Positions 1-8,598 of a stretch of 64,000 bases of DNA are shown here, piece by piece. A program made the position numbers and the translations under genes. The notes beneath the pieces are model-generated. The model worked only from the letters and a program-made list of their open reading frames with translations. It did no database searches and was not told the DNA's origin. The stretch lies in the IMG/VR virus record IMGVR_UViG_3300029883_000002, positions 40,584 to 104,583 of that record. One strand, given 5' to 3'. This DNA is from a virus. How positions within the stretch are numbered: position 1 is the first letter of the stretch; each line of letters begins with the position of its first letter.

Positions 1-100
1 TATTCCAGTATTTGTTATTAAAGATATCATAGACTTTATTCGTATGTTTATATATGTTGAGAAAATTAAATATACACGTTTTTCCATGGAGGATCTGTAA
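1..100 (+). CDS. C-terminal end of an unidentified protein (partial)
   Basis: A reading frame open from base 2 ends in TAA at 98-100 and shares its last A with the ATG of the next gene. Only 32 residues lie in the window, ending in RFSMEDL. The frame is hydrophobic and AT-rich like its neighbours. The one-base overlap suggests translational coupling with the 805-aa gene downstream. The product cannot be recognised from so short a piece. Confidence 0.6.
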   Translation, partial: IPVFVIKDIIDFIRMFIYVEKIKYTRFSMEDL

Positions 101-2517
101 TGGAGTTTTCATCATCTAAAATTATTAAAACAGAATATGTACGTATTATTAATGAGATTACTGATGTTTATACAAAACGTCACATCGTTGATTATAAAAA
201 GAGTATTCTTATACAAGACCTTTATCCAAATTTAGATAAATATATGAAAGAAACTTATACTATTGATAAATATCTAAACGATCTTGTTAGTAGATTGGAA
301 GGTAATATTTTTGTTGACTATGTCACTATTTATCATGAGTCAAAACGTATTCTTATTTCTATAAATCCTGATGCTATTAAATACGGTGCCGCAAAAGCAA
401 AAACCCTACATATGCAATATGTTACTGATTTGTATGGTAAAATTTCTAAAGCTATTATTGATGGCGATGGTAAGATATTTACTGTATATGAATATATGAA
501 AAATAAAGTTTTCAAGGATGTTCGTGAAGCATTAACAGATTGTCCCCCAACTAAGTATATCACATTTAAATGTTTTGATAAAGAGTTTAAATTGAATGTT
601 GTCGAATATAAACTTATTAAAACAATTACTGAAGGTACTAGGGTAATATTCCAGTTTGAGAAATATAATGAAAAATCAACTGATGATGTAGCTAATTATG
701 AACATACATTGAAACGCCTTTCGGATTTTATTATTTCTGCATATAATAAAAGAAAGACTAAACTGACAATTAAATCAGGATTGATAGTAGAACTATTGTT
801 AGAGAAAGAAAAATTTGGTATTACTAAAGATATTATTAACTATATTAATGAAAAATATGGTTATAGTCTTTTTAATATAAACGAAGCTACATGTATTGTT
901 GTATTCACTAATAATAAGTTTAATAACACACAAGACAACGAGGTCTGCATGACAACGATACAAGAATATACCGAAAATATTTGTAATGTGGCTCGTGAAA
1001 AAACTGAAGAATATATTCAAAACATTACTTCAGGTGATATTATTTCTGGTACTACTTTTATTATGGAAAAAGATAATAACATTGATTTAAATAAAGTTAT
1101 TAAACTCTTAAAAACTCTTACTATTTATGCTGAAAAGAAATTCTATCTTAATGATATTGCATATCCTATTGCTAGATATAATGTAAATTTTGATAAATCT
1201 GAAGAATGTATTGCGGGTACAAGATTTTACTTTAATTTTACTAAAGCAAATATTGATGAAATTAATATGAATCAAAGAATTAAATATGAAGAAAATTTGA
1301 AGATTAAAGAAGCTATACATACACTTAAATCCGAAACAGATCATTTTAAACATATTAAAATTACTAGTAATAAATATGTCTGCGATGAACTTTATAAACA
1401 TAAACAATATATTGAAGAAGTATATAACTTTGTGACATTGTGGGGTGTGACTATAGATGGTGAACAACTAAGTATTACTTTTCATCGCTTTTGTTTACTG
1501 GCAAAAAAGCCGTATCGTGTTAAAATAATTTTACATAATGAGAAAGAAAAATTAAATAAAAAATCTGAATATAAAACTACTGGTCGTGAAGGTACAGAAG
1601 GTGTTATTGAACATATCGTTCCAGATAGCTATGTACATGTTGATGAGAATGACCACTATTCAAAGTTTAGAGACATTTGTAATCAGATTGTTCTTAAAGC
1701 TTGTAAAATTGGTGAAGATGTTGTTAATGATAGTAAATTTAATATTATACATACAAATGATATCCATGTCCAAACTACTGAACTTAGTTTTCTTAAAATA
1801 GATGATATTATTAAATATATTAAGAATAAATCTATTTATGTTGAGGAATATTTTACTATAAACGATATTAAATATCCTATTCGTAAGTATGGTTTGAAGT
1901 ATAGAAGTTATAGTAATGATTGTTTTATATTTAGTATTAGGGTAAAACCACCAGAACTTATTGAGTGGTCAGAACATCATACATACTCTAACAATATTGA
2001 TTTGAAAACAATACTTGGAACCTTGGTACTGAGAAAAGATATACCGAGCAAATGTAATACTAATGAAATCGTAATTAGTAATCCTTATATTGTTAAAGAA
2101 CTAGTTAAACATCATAAGTATATTGAGAAGATTACTAATTGGAAGCTGATGAGCTATATAGAGGATTGTGTTACATTTAAATACTTTGATGATTATGATA
2201 AAGTTGAGAAAAACACCAGTCCTACCATTAAAGTAGATTATACAGATAATCTTATTAATTATAAAACTTATATTAAAGAATTCCGTAAAGATATGGATGC
2301 TGTTGCTTTTATTAATATACTTCTTCGTTCCAGTATATTTGTTTTAAATAATAAACATATTGGTCAAGATTTTCATCAGTCTTCATACATTATTGATATT
2401 ATTGGAGATGATGTATATGATAAATTAACTCCAGAAGTTAATGAAATCTTTAATAACAATGATTATTATACTGGTGATATGGATGAAAATGGTATTCGTA
2501 TTAAATTGAAGAAATAG
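100..2517 (+). CDS. Unknown 805-aa repeat protein carrying an RNA polymerase beta-like segment
   Basis: No known family recognised. The protein contains diverged internal repeats: the stretch around residues 325-360 (IYAEKKFYLNDIAYPI) is echoed near 585-605 (IYVEEYFTINDIKYPI), and blocks of the type KYVCDELYKHKQYIEE and PYIVKELVKHHKYIEK form a second repeated element. Between two such blocks, at about residues 490-518, lies YKTTGREGTEGVIEHIVP, almost the same as the catalytic-lysine loop of the phage's own RNA polymerase beta subunit (YKTTGREGAKGVIGHIVP, in the gene at 48801). The first lysine is kept and the second is replaced by Glu. Similarity stops on both sides, so this is a patch and not a full polymerase paralogue. 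Start ATG at 100 follows GGAGGATC and overlaps the upstream stop. It converges with the DNA polymerase gene across a shared terminator. Role unknown. Confidence 0.85.
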   Translation: MEFSSSKIIKTEYVRIINEITDVYTKRHIVDYKKSILIQDLYPNLDKYMKETYTIDKYLNDLVSRLEGNIFVDYVTIYHESKRILISINPDAIKYGAAKAKTLHMQYVTDLYGKISKAIIDGDGKIFTVYEYMKNKVFKDVREALTDCPPTKYITFKCFDKEFKLNVVEYKLIKTITEGTRVIFQFEKYNEKSTDDVANYEHTLKRLSDFIISAYNKRKTKLTIKSGLIVELLLEKEKFGITKDIINYINEKYGYSLFNINEATCIVVFTNNKFNNTQDNEVCMTTIQEYTENICNVAREKTEEYIQNITSGDIISGTTFIMEKDNNIDLNKVIKLLKTLTIYAEKKFYLNDIAYPIARYNVNFDKSEECIAGTRFYFNFTKANIDEINMNQRIKYEENLKIKEAIHTLKSETDHFKHIKITSNKYVCDELYKHKQYIEEVYNFVTLWGVTIDGEQLSITFHRFCLLAKKPYRVKIILHNEKEKLNKKSEYKTTGREGTEGVIEHIVPDSYVHVDENDHYSKFRDICNQIVLKACKIGEDVVNDSKFNIIHTNDIHVQTTELSFLKIDDIIKYIKNKSIYVEEYFTINDIKYPIRKYGLKYRSYSNDCFIFSIRVKPPELIEWSEHHTYSNNIDLKTILGTLVLRKDIPSKCNTNEIVISNPYIVKELVKHHKYIEKITNWKLMSYIEDCVTFKYFDDYDKVEKNTSPTIKVDYTDNLINYKTYIKEFRKDMDAVAFINILLRSSIFVLNNKHIGQDFHQSSYIIDIIGDDVYDKLTPEVNEIFNNNDYYTGDMDENGIRIKLKK

Positions 2518-2523
2518 ACAATT

Positions 2524-2559
2524 ATAAGGGGGTACGGGCAATTGCCCGTACCCCCTTAT
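2524..2559. terminator. Bidirectional terminator, loopless 36-bp perfect palindrome
   Basis: A perfect inverted repeat centred on CAATTG, with a G5/C5 run in each arm, lies between the convergent 805-aa gene and the DNA polymerase gene. It can fold on either strand and very likely ends both transcripts. Confidence 0.85.
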
Positions 2560-2560
2560 T

Positions 2561-4339
2561 TCAATATCGTGCTACATTCTTATGTTCTATGCATACAGGG
2601 TTATTTTTTAAACTTTCTAAGAATAATTTGTTCATATCACTATAATTCGGTAATCCAAAATAAGTATTCATTATCTGTACACTATTTTCATCAGTACTAA
2701 TAAATAATGAGAAGAATCTCTGTGTTTTATTTTTATCCATACCTTCAATTAAATAAGCACTATTTAATTTAGTTTCTTTACTGATATTCATAACACATTC
2801 TACTGTTGGATAAAATGCGCTAAAATCAATATCATTCACGAAACTTCGCATTAGTGATTTAATACCAGTCATATCTCTAAAGATATTAATGCCTAGATCA
2901 TAAGTCTTTTCTGGTCTTAGAACTGCACCACCAGTTTTACCCAACATCCAATCAAATTCATTAAACATAGTTCGTCCTGTACTAACAAGGACTTTACCTT
3001 CTTGTAGAATATCAAAGTAGAGATCGTCAGCAGCTTTGCGAGTTTGTCTAGACCATTTACACAATCTACTTGGCCCAGCCAACATAACCATCTGTTCTTC
3101 ATCACGATTTTTCCATTCCATGATTTGTAATGAAATACAATCGAATTGGTTATAAAGAATGTATTTCAAAAATTCATTTCTTTGCATATACCGATGCCAG
3201 TTGGTATCAGTTAATTCTGCAATAATTGGATCGGCATCTTTAAATGTTAATTTGCCAACACCGATATTCTTATGCAAGATATCATCTAGTTTATAAGAGG
3301 TTTCTTTACCAATAACTGTTCTTAATAAGCTATATAACGAAGTGGCATTCGTGAATTGACTTCCGCTAGTTGAATGAAACCAATCCCATTTCTTTGTAAA
3401 ATGATCTACTTTGCTATGGTCGGTGTCATACTTAACTTTTTTATATTTTTTCGCTAATCCTGGATAACACATGATATCTTCTACATTACCATTTAATCTT
3501 TGAATGTTTCTAATAACTTGAGGAATATCATAACCCATATTCCATATACCAATAAAATCAGTCATATTAACATGGATCTGTTCAAAGATCCATTTGATAC
3601 ATTCTAATAAGTCATCGTGTAAAAAATACTGATATTCAAATTTAGGAATCCTAACTTTAGGAAGGGCTTTTCTAATAGATTCGATATGTGGCTCCAATAC
3701 TTCGTCTTTTAATTTAATTAATTCATCTAGAGAAGCATCGACAAACCTATCTTTACCATCGATGATTATTCTTTTCTTAAAGAACTTTTTCCATATAGCA
3801 GTATAGACTTTATTTTCATGAGTCACAGTAATGAGATTAATATCTTTACCATTTGTTTCTAACATATCAGCTTCAGTATCGAAAAATCCAGTTGTAACAG
3901 CAGATGGTCTTAATCCACTTTTTTCAAATGTTTTCTGTAAAGCTCCTTTAATTAATACTTCAATATGGATATCAGCACCATAGACATAAGGACTATCGCA
4001 TAATTGATTTAATTGAGGATTTCTTCTAGGATAAAATCCATTTAGCCTATGAAATAACTCTCTTGGTAATTCATGATTATAAACATCATACTTATCAAGA
4101 TTTTCCATATATTCATATTCTTTTTTATACTTATGTGTTCTTAATCCAGGTTTTGTTAAATAAAAACTCCTTTTAGGTTTATCGATAACAATAACTTCTG
4201 GGGTTGATATTCCCATGTGGTGTCTATTAACTTTAGCAACAACTGCATCACCGTCTTCATAATCAACATGACAACTATGAACAAATTCATAAACAGGTTT
4301 TTCATTATAGACATTGATAGGTTCTGGGTTACTTGACAT
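2561..4339 (-). CDS. DNA polymerase family B, exonuclease domain plus palm motif A only
   Basis: Replicative DNA polymerase fragment of 592 aa. The 3'-5' exonuclease signature is complete: Exo I FFDTEAD (about residue 153), Exo II IWNMGYD (about 263) and Exo III YNQFDCISL (about 396). Polymerase motif A follows as DIDFSAFYPTVE (about 500). The protein ends about 90 residues later, so motif B (KxxxNSxYG) and the catalytic motif C (DTDS) are absent. Family B polymerases are usually 800-1000 aa, so this cannot be a complete polymerase unless a second polypeptide supplies the rest of the palm and thumb. No such partner is in this window, and the next gene downstream lies on the opposite strand. 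Start ATG follows AAGGATC. Split polymerases occur in some giant phages; a broken gene is the alternative. Confidence 0.85.
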   Translation of the reverse strand: MSSNPEPINVYNEKPVYEFVHSCHVDYEDGDAVVAKVNRHHMGISTPEVIVIDKPKRSFYLTKPGLRTHKYKKEYEYMENLDKYDVYNHELPRELFHRLNGFYPRRNPQLNQLCDSPYVYGADIHIEVLIKGALQKTFEKSGLRPSAVTTGFFDTEADMLETNGKDINLITVTHENKVYTAIWKKFFKKRIIIDGKDRFVDASLDELIKLKDEVLEPHIESIRKALPKVRIPKFEYQYFLHDDLLECIKWIFEQIHVNMTDFIGIWNMGYDIPQVIRNIQRLNGNVEDIMCYPGLAKKYKKVKYDTDHSKVDHFTKKWDWFHSTSGSQFTNATSLYSLLRTVIGKETSYKLDDILHKNIGVGKLTFKDADPIIAELTDTNWHRYMQRNEFLKYILYNQFDCISLQIMEWKNRDEEQMVMLAGPSRLCKWSRQTRKAADDLYFDILQEGKVLVSTGRTMFNEFDWMLGKTGGAVLRPEKTYDLGINIFRDMTGIKSLMRSFVNDIDFSAFYPTVECVMNISKETKLNSAYLIEGMDKNKTQRFFSLFISTDENSVQIMNTYFGLPNYSDMNKLFLESLKNNPVCIEHKNVARY

Positions 4340-4427
4340 AAGAGATCCTTGATGTCTTATGTTGAAAATACATATGATGTCGGTCTTTAAGTTAATTTAA
4401 TTTTTGATTTATACAAAAAAATACACA

Positions 4428-4453
4428 GGATGGTGAGCTTTCGCCCACCATCC
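4428..4453 (-). terminator. Terminator of the capsid operon
   Basis: The stem GGATGGTG/CACCATCC with a 10-base loop is followed on the minus strand by a run of T. It lies about 40 bp past the stop of the GC-rich capsid-like gene. Confidence 0.75.
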
Positions 4454-4494
4454 CATGCATCACGTGTTTTTCGACTTTGACTTATTCGCAGGTA

Positions 4495-6810
4495 TTAAGC
4501 CTGGGGATCAGTCTCATCGATTTCAGCATCGGCATTAACTAAGGCCTGACCGACACCATCGACACCTGAAGTCAGAACGCCATCGTTGCCAACCAGAGGA
4601 TTGTTGTTCACCTGGATGGATTCAGACAACATCAGCTTCAGAATGGCATCGAGACCCTTAACGCTGATGATCATGCCGATCGGGTTCGTCGGGTAGACGA
4701 CCTCACGGCTGTTGGCGACAGCGCGCTGAGTCACGGCCATGGCGTTGTTGAACGTGAACTTGCCGGCGAAGATGCCACGGTCCAGATTCTTGCCAAAGCT
4801 GATGACGCTTTCCGGGTCAGCATCGCGAACCGGGACGATGAGCATCAGACCTTCAAAGTTCTTGTACGACGTGGCGACGCAGTCGATGCGTGAGCCGTTC
4901 GGAAGATAGAAGCTGTAGTCTGCCGACGGAGCTTCTTCGACGCGAGTGTCGTTCAGTTCGTTGAAGTAGGTTTTGATGGCCAGCAGGGTTGCAATGATCG
5001 TCGGGGTGGTGACCAGACGATACACAGCCTTTTCGCCAGGGTTCAGCTGGTTCAGGTACAGCGAGGTCAGCTGCGAGTCGGCGATGATCGCATTCAGACG
5101 ATTCATAACCAGCGAATGCATGTCCGAGTTACGCTCGGTTTCACGCATAACGACGGCATTGGAAACGTCCAGAACACCACGCCAGACATTCGGGTTACAC
5201 AGAGTGCCGGCCAGGAAGTCCTGAGCCACCGAATTGTACCAGTCGATGAGGGGATCGGTTTCCTCGTGCTTCAGGCGATTGTAGACGTTGTTCAGGCACT
5301 CGCCGATCATGCGAACGGCCTTGGCATCATTGCCCAGCGACATGATATCATTGAGGATCTTGATGATGTCTTCGGCCGACTTGCCTTCAGTGTCCTTGAT
5401 GCTGTATTCGGCGGTGTACATGCGAGACACGGGAATATAGAAGGACTGCTCCTTCTGTGTCACGCGAGCCGAAATATTCGCCTTGCGCATATTTTCTTCG
5501 CTGTACTGGGCGAAGGGTTCGAAAGCGAACAGCGAGAAGGACAGCTTGTTGTAAGCAGTATTCACGGCATCCGCAACGGTCGTGCCGGCGGCAGGGAAAA
5601 GCTGGGCGTTCAAGCTACCATAGCCTGTCGAGGCGCCGGTCTTGAGGTTAAGCTTCATGGTGAAGTTGAGATCGATTTCGGCACCGGCGTCACCAAGAAC
5701 AGACAACAACGATGACGCAGTGCCCGCAGCGGTAACAGCAGTCGAAGGAATGACACGCTGGATACGAGGAGCTGCTTCACGATCGGCCGAGTCGTTCGTG
5801 TTGGTGCGCTGCACCAGACGCGAGGCTGCCTGATATTCGGTACGAACAGGGATATATTCCGTGGTCGTGCCGTCGGTGACGGCGATCCAGACTTCGCGAA
5901 CATAGGCGCCTTCGCCGATGATGTCAGTCCAGTTCAGATTGTCGTAGCCGACGGTGTTGGAGCTGACGCCGAGCTTGAACATGTTGAACGGCACGCCGAC
6001 CTTAACCAAGTTCTGGTGAACCAGGACAGGGTTGGTCGAATCGTCGTTTTCCATGAACAGTTCGACACGTTTGGCGGTGGTGTCGACGAACGAAGGATCG
6101 CGCATCAGCCGGATCAGAGGAGTGCGAATGGCGTTCGAATAGCGAATATCGGCGTTCGGGTTCTGCGAAGCAGCCAGATCGTAAACATCGCCATTGGCGA
6201 TCTTGGTGACGACGACGGTTTCTTCGGTAGCGATGCGCGGCAGGATACGATCGATCAGCGACTTGAAGACGCGCAGCATGGTCAGCGAGATCGACAGACG
6301 AACATCGGTGACGACGCTATCGATGCCTTCACCGAACGACTCGCCGGCAGCGATATCGTTAGTGACAGCATTGACACCACCATTGCCGAACAGCGAGCCC
6401 AGAGCGATGCATTCGGTTCCGGCAACGCCGCCCTTGGCATCAGCAAAGTTGGCATTGGTCGAATGCAGATGCCCCATGACACCAAGCGTAGCAGCTTCGA
6501 TGGCCGCCGCAATGCGAGGATTGGTACGATCCAGACGATTGTTCTGGGTCGAGCCGCTCATCGATTCGATGGTACCGATGACGAAGTTTTCAACGGCGGC
6601 CAGGTCGATGCGCTCTTCAGCGCCACGAATGACGGTCATCGGCTTGTCGAAATATTCCAGGCCGGCAGCATTGGTGACCGAAGCAACCAATGAATTCGAA
6701 CTCAGAAATGATTCTGTCGCCGCAGCCAGAGTGAACGCAGCACCCAGAGACAGACCGCTGTTCTGGGCAACACCACGCAGCTGCTGCTTCCATGAATTAA
6801 GTTTGCTCAT
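4495..6810 (-). CDS. Probable major capsid protein (GC-rich gene)
   Basis: A 771-aa protein, close in length to the roughly 750-aa major capsid protein of phiKZ-type phages. The N-terminal third is small-residue-rich (GAAFTLAAATESFLSSNS). It is followed by an E-loop/P-domain-like stretch, DRILPRIATEETVVVTKIA (about residues 188-206), of the kind seen in HK97-fold capsids, and then mixed beta sequence. The gene is strikingly GC-rich against AT-rich neighbours, as are the other presumed abundant proteins. I chose the ATG at 6810, 10 nt after AGGAG, over the in-frame TTG at 6816. It lies directly behind a 558-aa acidic protein, a usual place for assembly or scaffold genes. Identification rests on length, composition and codon use, not on a recognised signature; another very abundant virion protein is the alternative. 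Confidence 0.6.
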   Translation of the reverse strand: MSKLNSWKQQLRGVAQNSGLSLGAAFTLAAATESFLSSNSLVASVTNAAGLEYFDKPMTVIRGAEERIDLAAVENFVIGTIESMSGSTQNNRLDRTNPRIAAAIEAATLGVMGHLHSTNANFADAKGGVAGTECIALGSLFGNGGVNAVTNDIAAGESFGEGIDSVVTDVRLSISLTMLRVFKSLIDRILPRIATEETVVVTKIANGDVYDLAASQNPNADIRYSNAIRTPLIRLMRDPSFVDTTAKRVELFMENDDSTNPVLVHQNLVKVGVPFNMFKLGVSSNTVGYDNLNWTDIIGEGAYVREVWIAVTDGTTTEYIPVRTEYQAASRLVQRTNTNDSADREAAPRIQRVIPSTAVTAAGTASSLLSVLGDAGAEIDLNFTMKLNLKTGASTGYGSLNAQLFPAAGTTVADAVNTAYNKLSFSLFAFEPFAQYSEENMRKANISARVTQKEQSFYIPVSRMYTAEYSIKDTEGKSAEDIIKILNDIMSLGNDAKAVRMIGECLNNVYNRLKHEETDPLIDWYNSVAQDFLAGTLCNPNVWRGVLDVSNAVVMRETERNSDMHSLVMNRLNAIIADSQLTSLYLNQLNPGEKAVYRLVTTPTIIATLLAIKTYFNELNDTRVEEAPSADYSFYLPNGSRIDCVATSYKNFEGLMLIVPVRDADPESVISFGKNLDRGIFAGKFTFNNAMAVTQRAVANSREVVYPTNPIGMIISVKGLDAILKLMLSESIQVNNNPLVGNDGVLTSGVDGVGQALVNADAEIDETDPQA

Positions 6811-6812
6811 TG

Positions 6813-8489
6813 TCAAAGAACTCCTGAAATACGCGTATTAAGACCAAGCTTGGTCAAGAGCGTTTTGGTTGCATCAATGGAAGATGTGAATAACCACAGC
6901 TTACACCATTCGTCAAGATAGGCTTTAGTTTCTGAAGAATACTGAGGATCATTCTTAATATCACCATTGAGTTTAGCAACAGCGAGTCTAACAAAATGAT
7001 CATTTAGAGTCTCTTTGGAATCGATCAGCGGAATGAACAGCTGAGAATTCTCATCTTCGGAGATTTCATCAGAGACTTCAGATGATGCAGAACCATCGTC
7101 TTGATTGTCTATATTATCATCATCACCATTATCTATAGTGTTTGTATCACCAAAGTTAGCGTCATCAGATGTTCCATCGCCAGATTCATCGGTTCCTTGT
7201 GAATTGGTGTCATCATCGCTGATAGTACTATCAGGATTAGCATCACTATTACTATTATTATTGGTAGTATCTTCACCAGAAATATCAGAACTTGGGGAAG
7301 CATCAGACGAATCATCTTTGTTAGGAACTTTCGTTTCATCGTCTGATCCCTTTGTGTCTTTATTATCTACTGTATTTTCAGGATCATCTTCTTCTGATAT
7401 GGGTTTATCTGCTTCGATATTATCATCTTGATTATTTTCAGTGGCATCTGTTTTATCTTCATTTTCCTCATCGTCTTCTTCATCATCTTTAACATCGCCT
7501 AGAGCTTCTAATCCATAAAAATATCCAGTATCGTGTCCACTACCGGATACGAAACCATTTGGTGATTTTTTATAATAATAATCATCAACATAAATAAGAA
7601 CTCTATCAATACTATCATAATTTTCAATTCCTTCTAAAGCATCACGTATTCTTTCCCAATAACGAGTGGCGTCTTTAACATCATAAATGTAATAACCAGT
7701 ATTGTCGGCACCAACATTTTCAAAATTGCTAACATGTATGGCAAATGCTTTATTCTTAGTATATTTCAAACAAAGATTTGCACAGACAAAATTCTTATAT
7801 GAAATAATACCATTATTAATAGCATTAATAGGAAGAGCAGTCAATGCAATAACTTTAGCAATTTCTAAAAAGCTAGGTTTCATCGTAAGAAACTTAAGAC
7901 TATTTATCATCTTCCAGTAATTATCCGAATTCTTATTAAATTTGCTATTACAAATCAATTCATCTGTATCAATGACAACATGATGGATAGGATCTAATTG
8001 TAATGGGAATAGATCGCTTTTCAAATTGACTCTAGGGACATAAAAAATAGTTTTTGTATTGGTAGTTTCAAAATTAATAGCTGAGAAGATAGCTAGAATA
8101 CCATTTAATTTAGATAATCCGTGTTTCAGATATAATCCTTTTAATAAAGGAATATCACTATCAATAATATTGTTTGTATGAATATACTTATTTACATATT
8201 GACCAATCTGGCTATCTTTAACTGATTGAGACATAGTAATGATATTATCTTTAACCAATGATAATAAAGCAAGAACATGAGAATGAGTATTAGATTCAAC
8301 AAATATATTAAAATATTTATACATAATAATTTGTTCTAAAAGAAGCTTATCATTATCAAGATCGACATTTCTAATGTCTATATTTATTTTAAGATCTAAA
8401 TTAATAGCAGTATCATCAAAAATAACTTTATCAAGTACTGAAATATTTCTGAAAATATCATTTAAAACAATAAGTGGCTGTCTGTCCAT
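6813..8489 (-). CDS. Unknown protein with a long Asp/Ser/Asn-rich region, upstream of the capsid gene
   Basis: About 558 aa. Residues 1-330 look folded and AT-codon-rich. Residues about 335-490 are a low-complexity acidic tract of Asp, Glu, Ser, Asn and Thr (for example EDDEENEDKTDATENN, ISGEDTTNNNSNSD). The last 75 residues are a short folded tail beginning SQLFIPLIDSKETL. The acidic tract is predicted to be disordered. The stop sits 2 nt before the capsid-like ATG, so the two are probably translated together. Position and acidity fit a scaffold, prohead-core or capsid-binding protein, but no family is recognised. ATG 8489 follows AAGGA by 10 nt; a GTG at 8507 is a less likely start. Confidence 0.75.
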   Translation of the reverse strand: MDRQPLIVLNDIFRNISVLDKVIFDDTAINLDLKINIDIRNVDLDNDKLLLEQIIMYKYFNIFVESNTHSHVLALLSLVKDNIITMSQSVKDSQIGQYVNKYIHTNNIIDSDIPLLKGLYLKHGLSKLNGILAIFSAINFETTNTKTIFYVPRVNLKSDLFPLQLDPIHHVVIDTDELICNSKFNKNSDNYWKMINSLKFLTMKPSFLEIAKVIALTALPINAINNGIISYKNFVCANLCLKYTKNKAFAIHVSNFENVGADNTGYYIYDVKDATRYWERIRDALEGIENYDSIDRVLIYVDDYYYKKSPNGFVSGSGHDTGYFYGLEALGDVKDDEEDDEENEDKTDATENNQDDNIEADKPISEEDDPENTVDNKDTKGSDDETKVPNKDDSSDASPSSDISGEDTTNNNSNSDANPDSTISDDDTNSQGTDESGDGTSDDANFGDTNTIDNGDDDNIDNQDDGSASSEVSDEISEDENSQLFIPLIDSKETLNDHFVRLAVAKLNGDIKNDPQYSSETKAYLDEWCKLWLFTSSIDATKTLLTKLGLNTRISGVL

Positions 8490-8598
8490 GGGAGCATTGT
8501 CCTTCACTGGAGATTTAATAGATAAAAAAATCTATTAAAGACTTATAATATGTTAATTTGACGCTATAAATATTAGGAAACAGAAAGGGGATTTGTTG

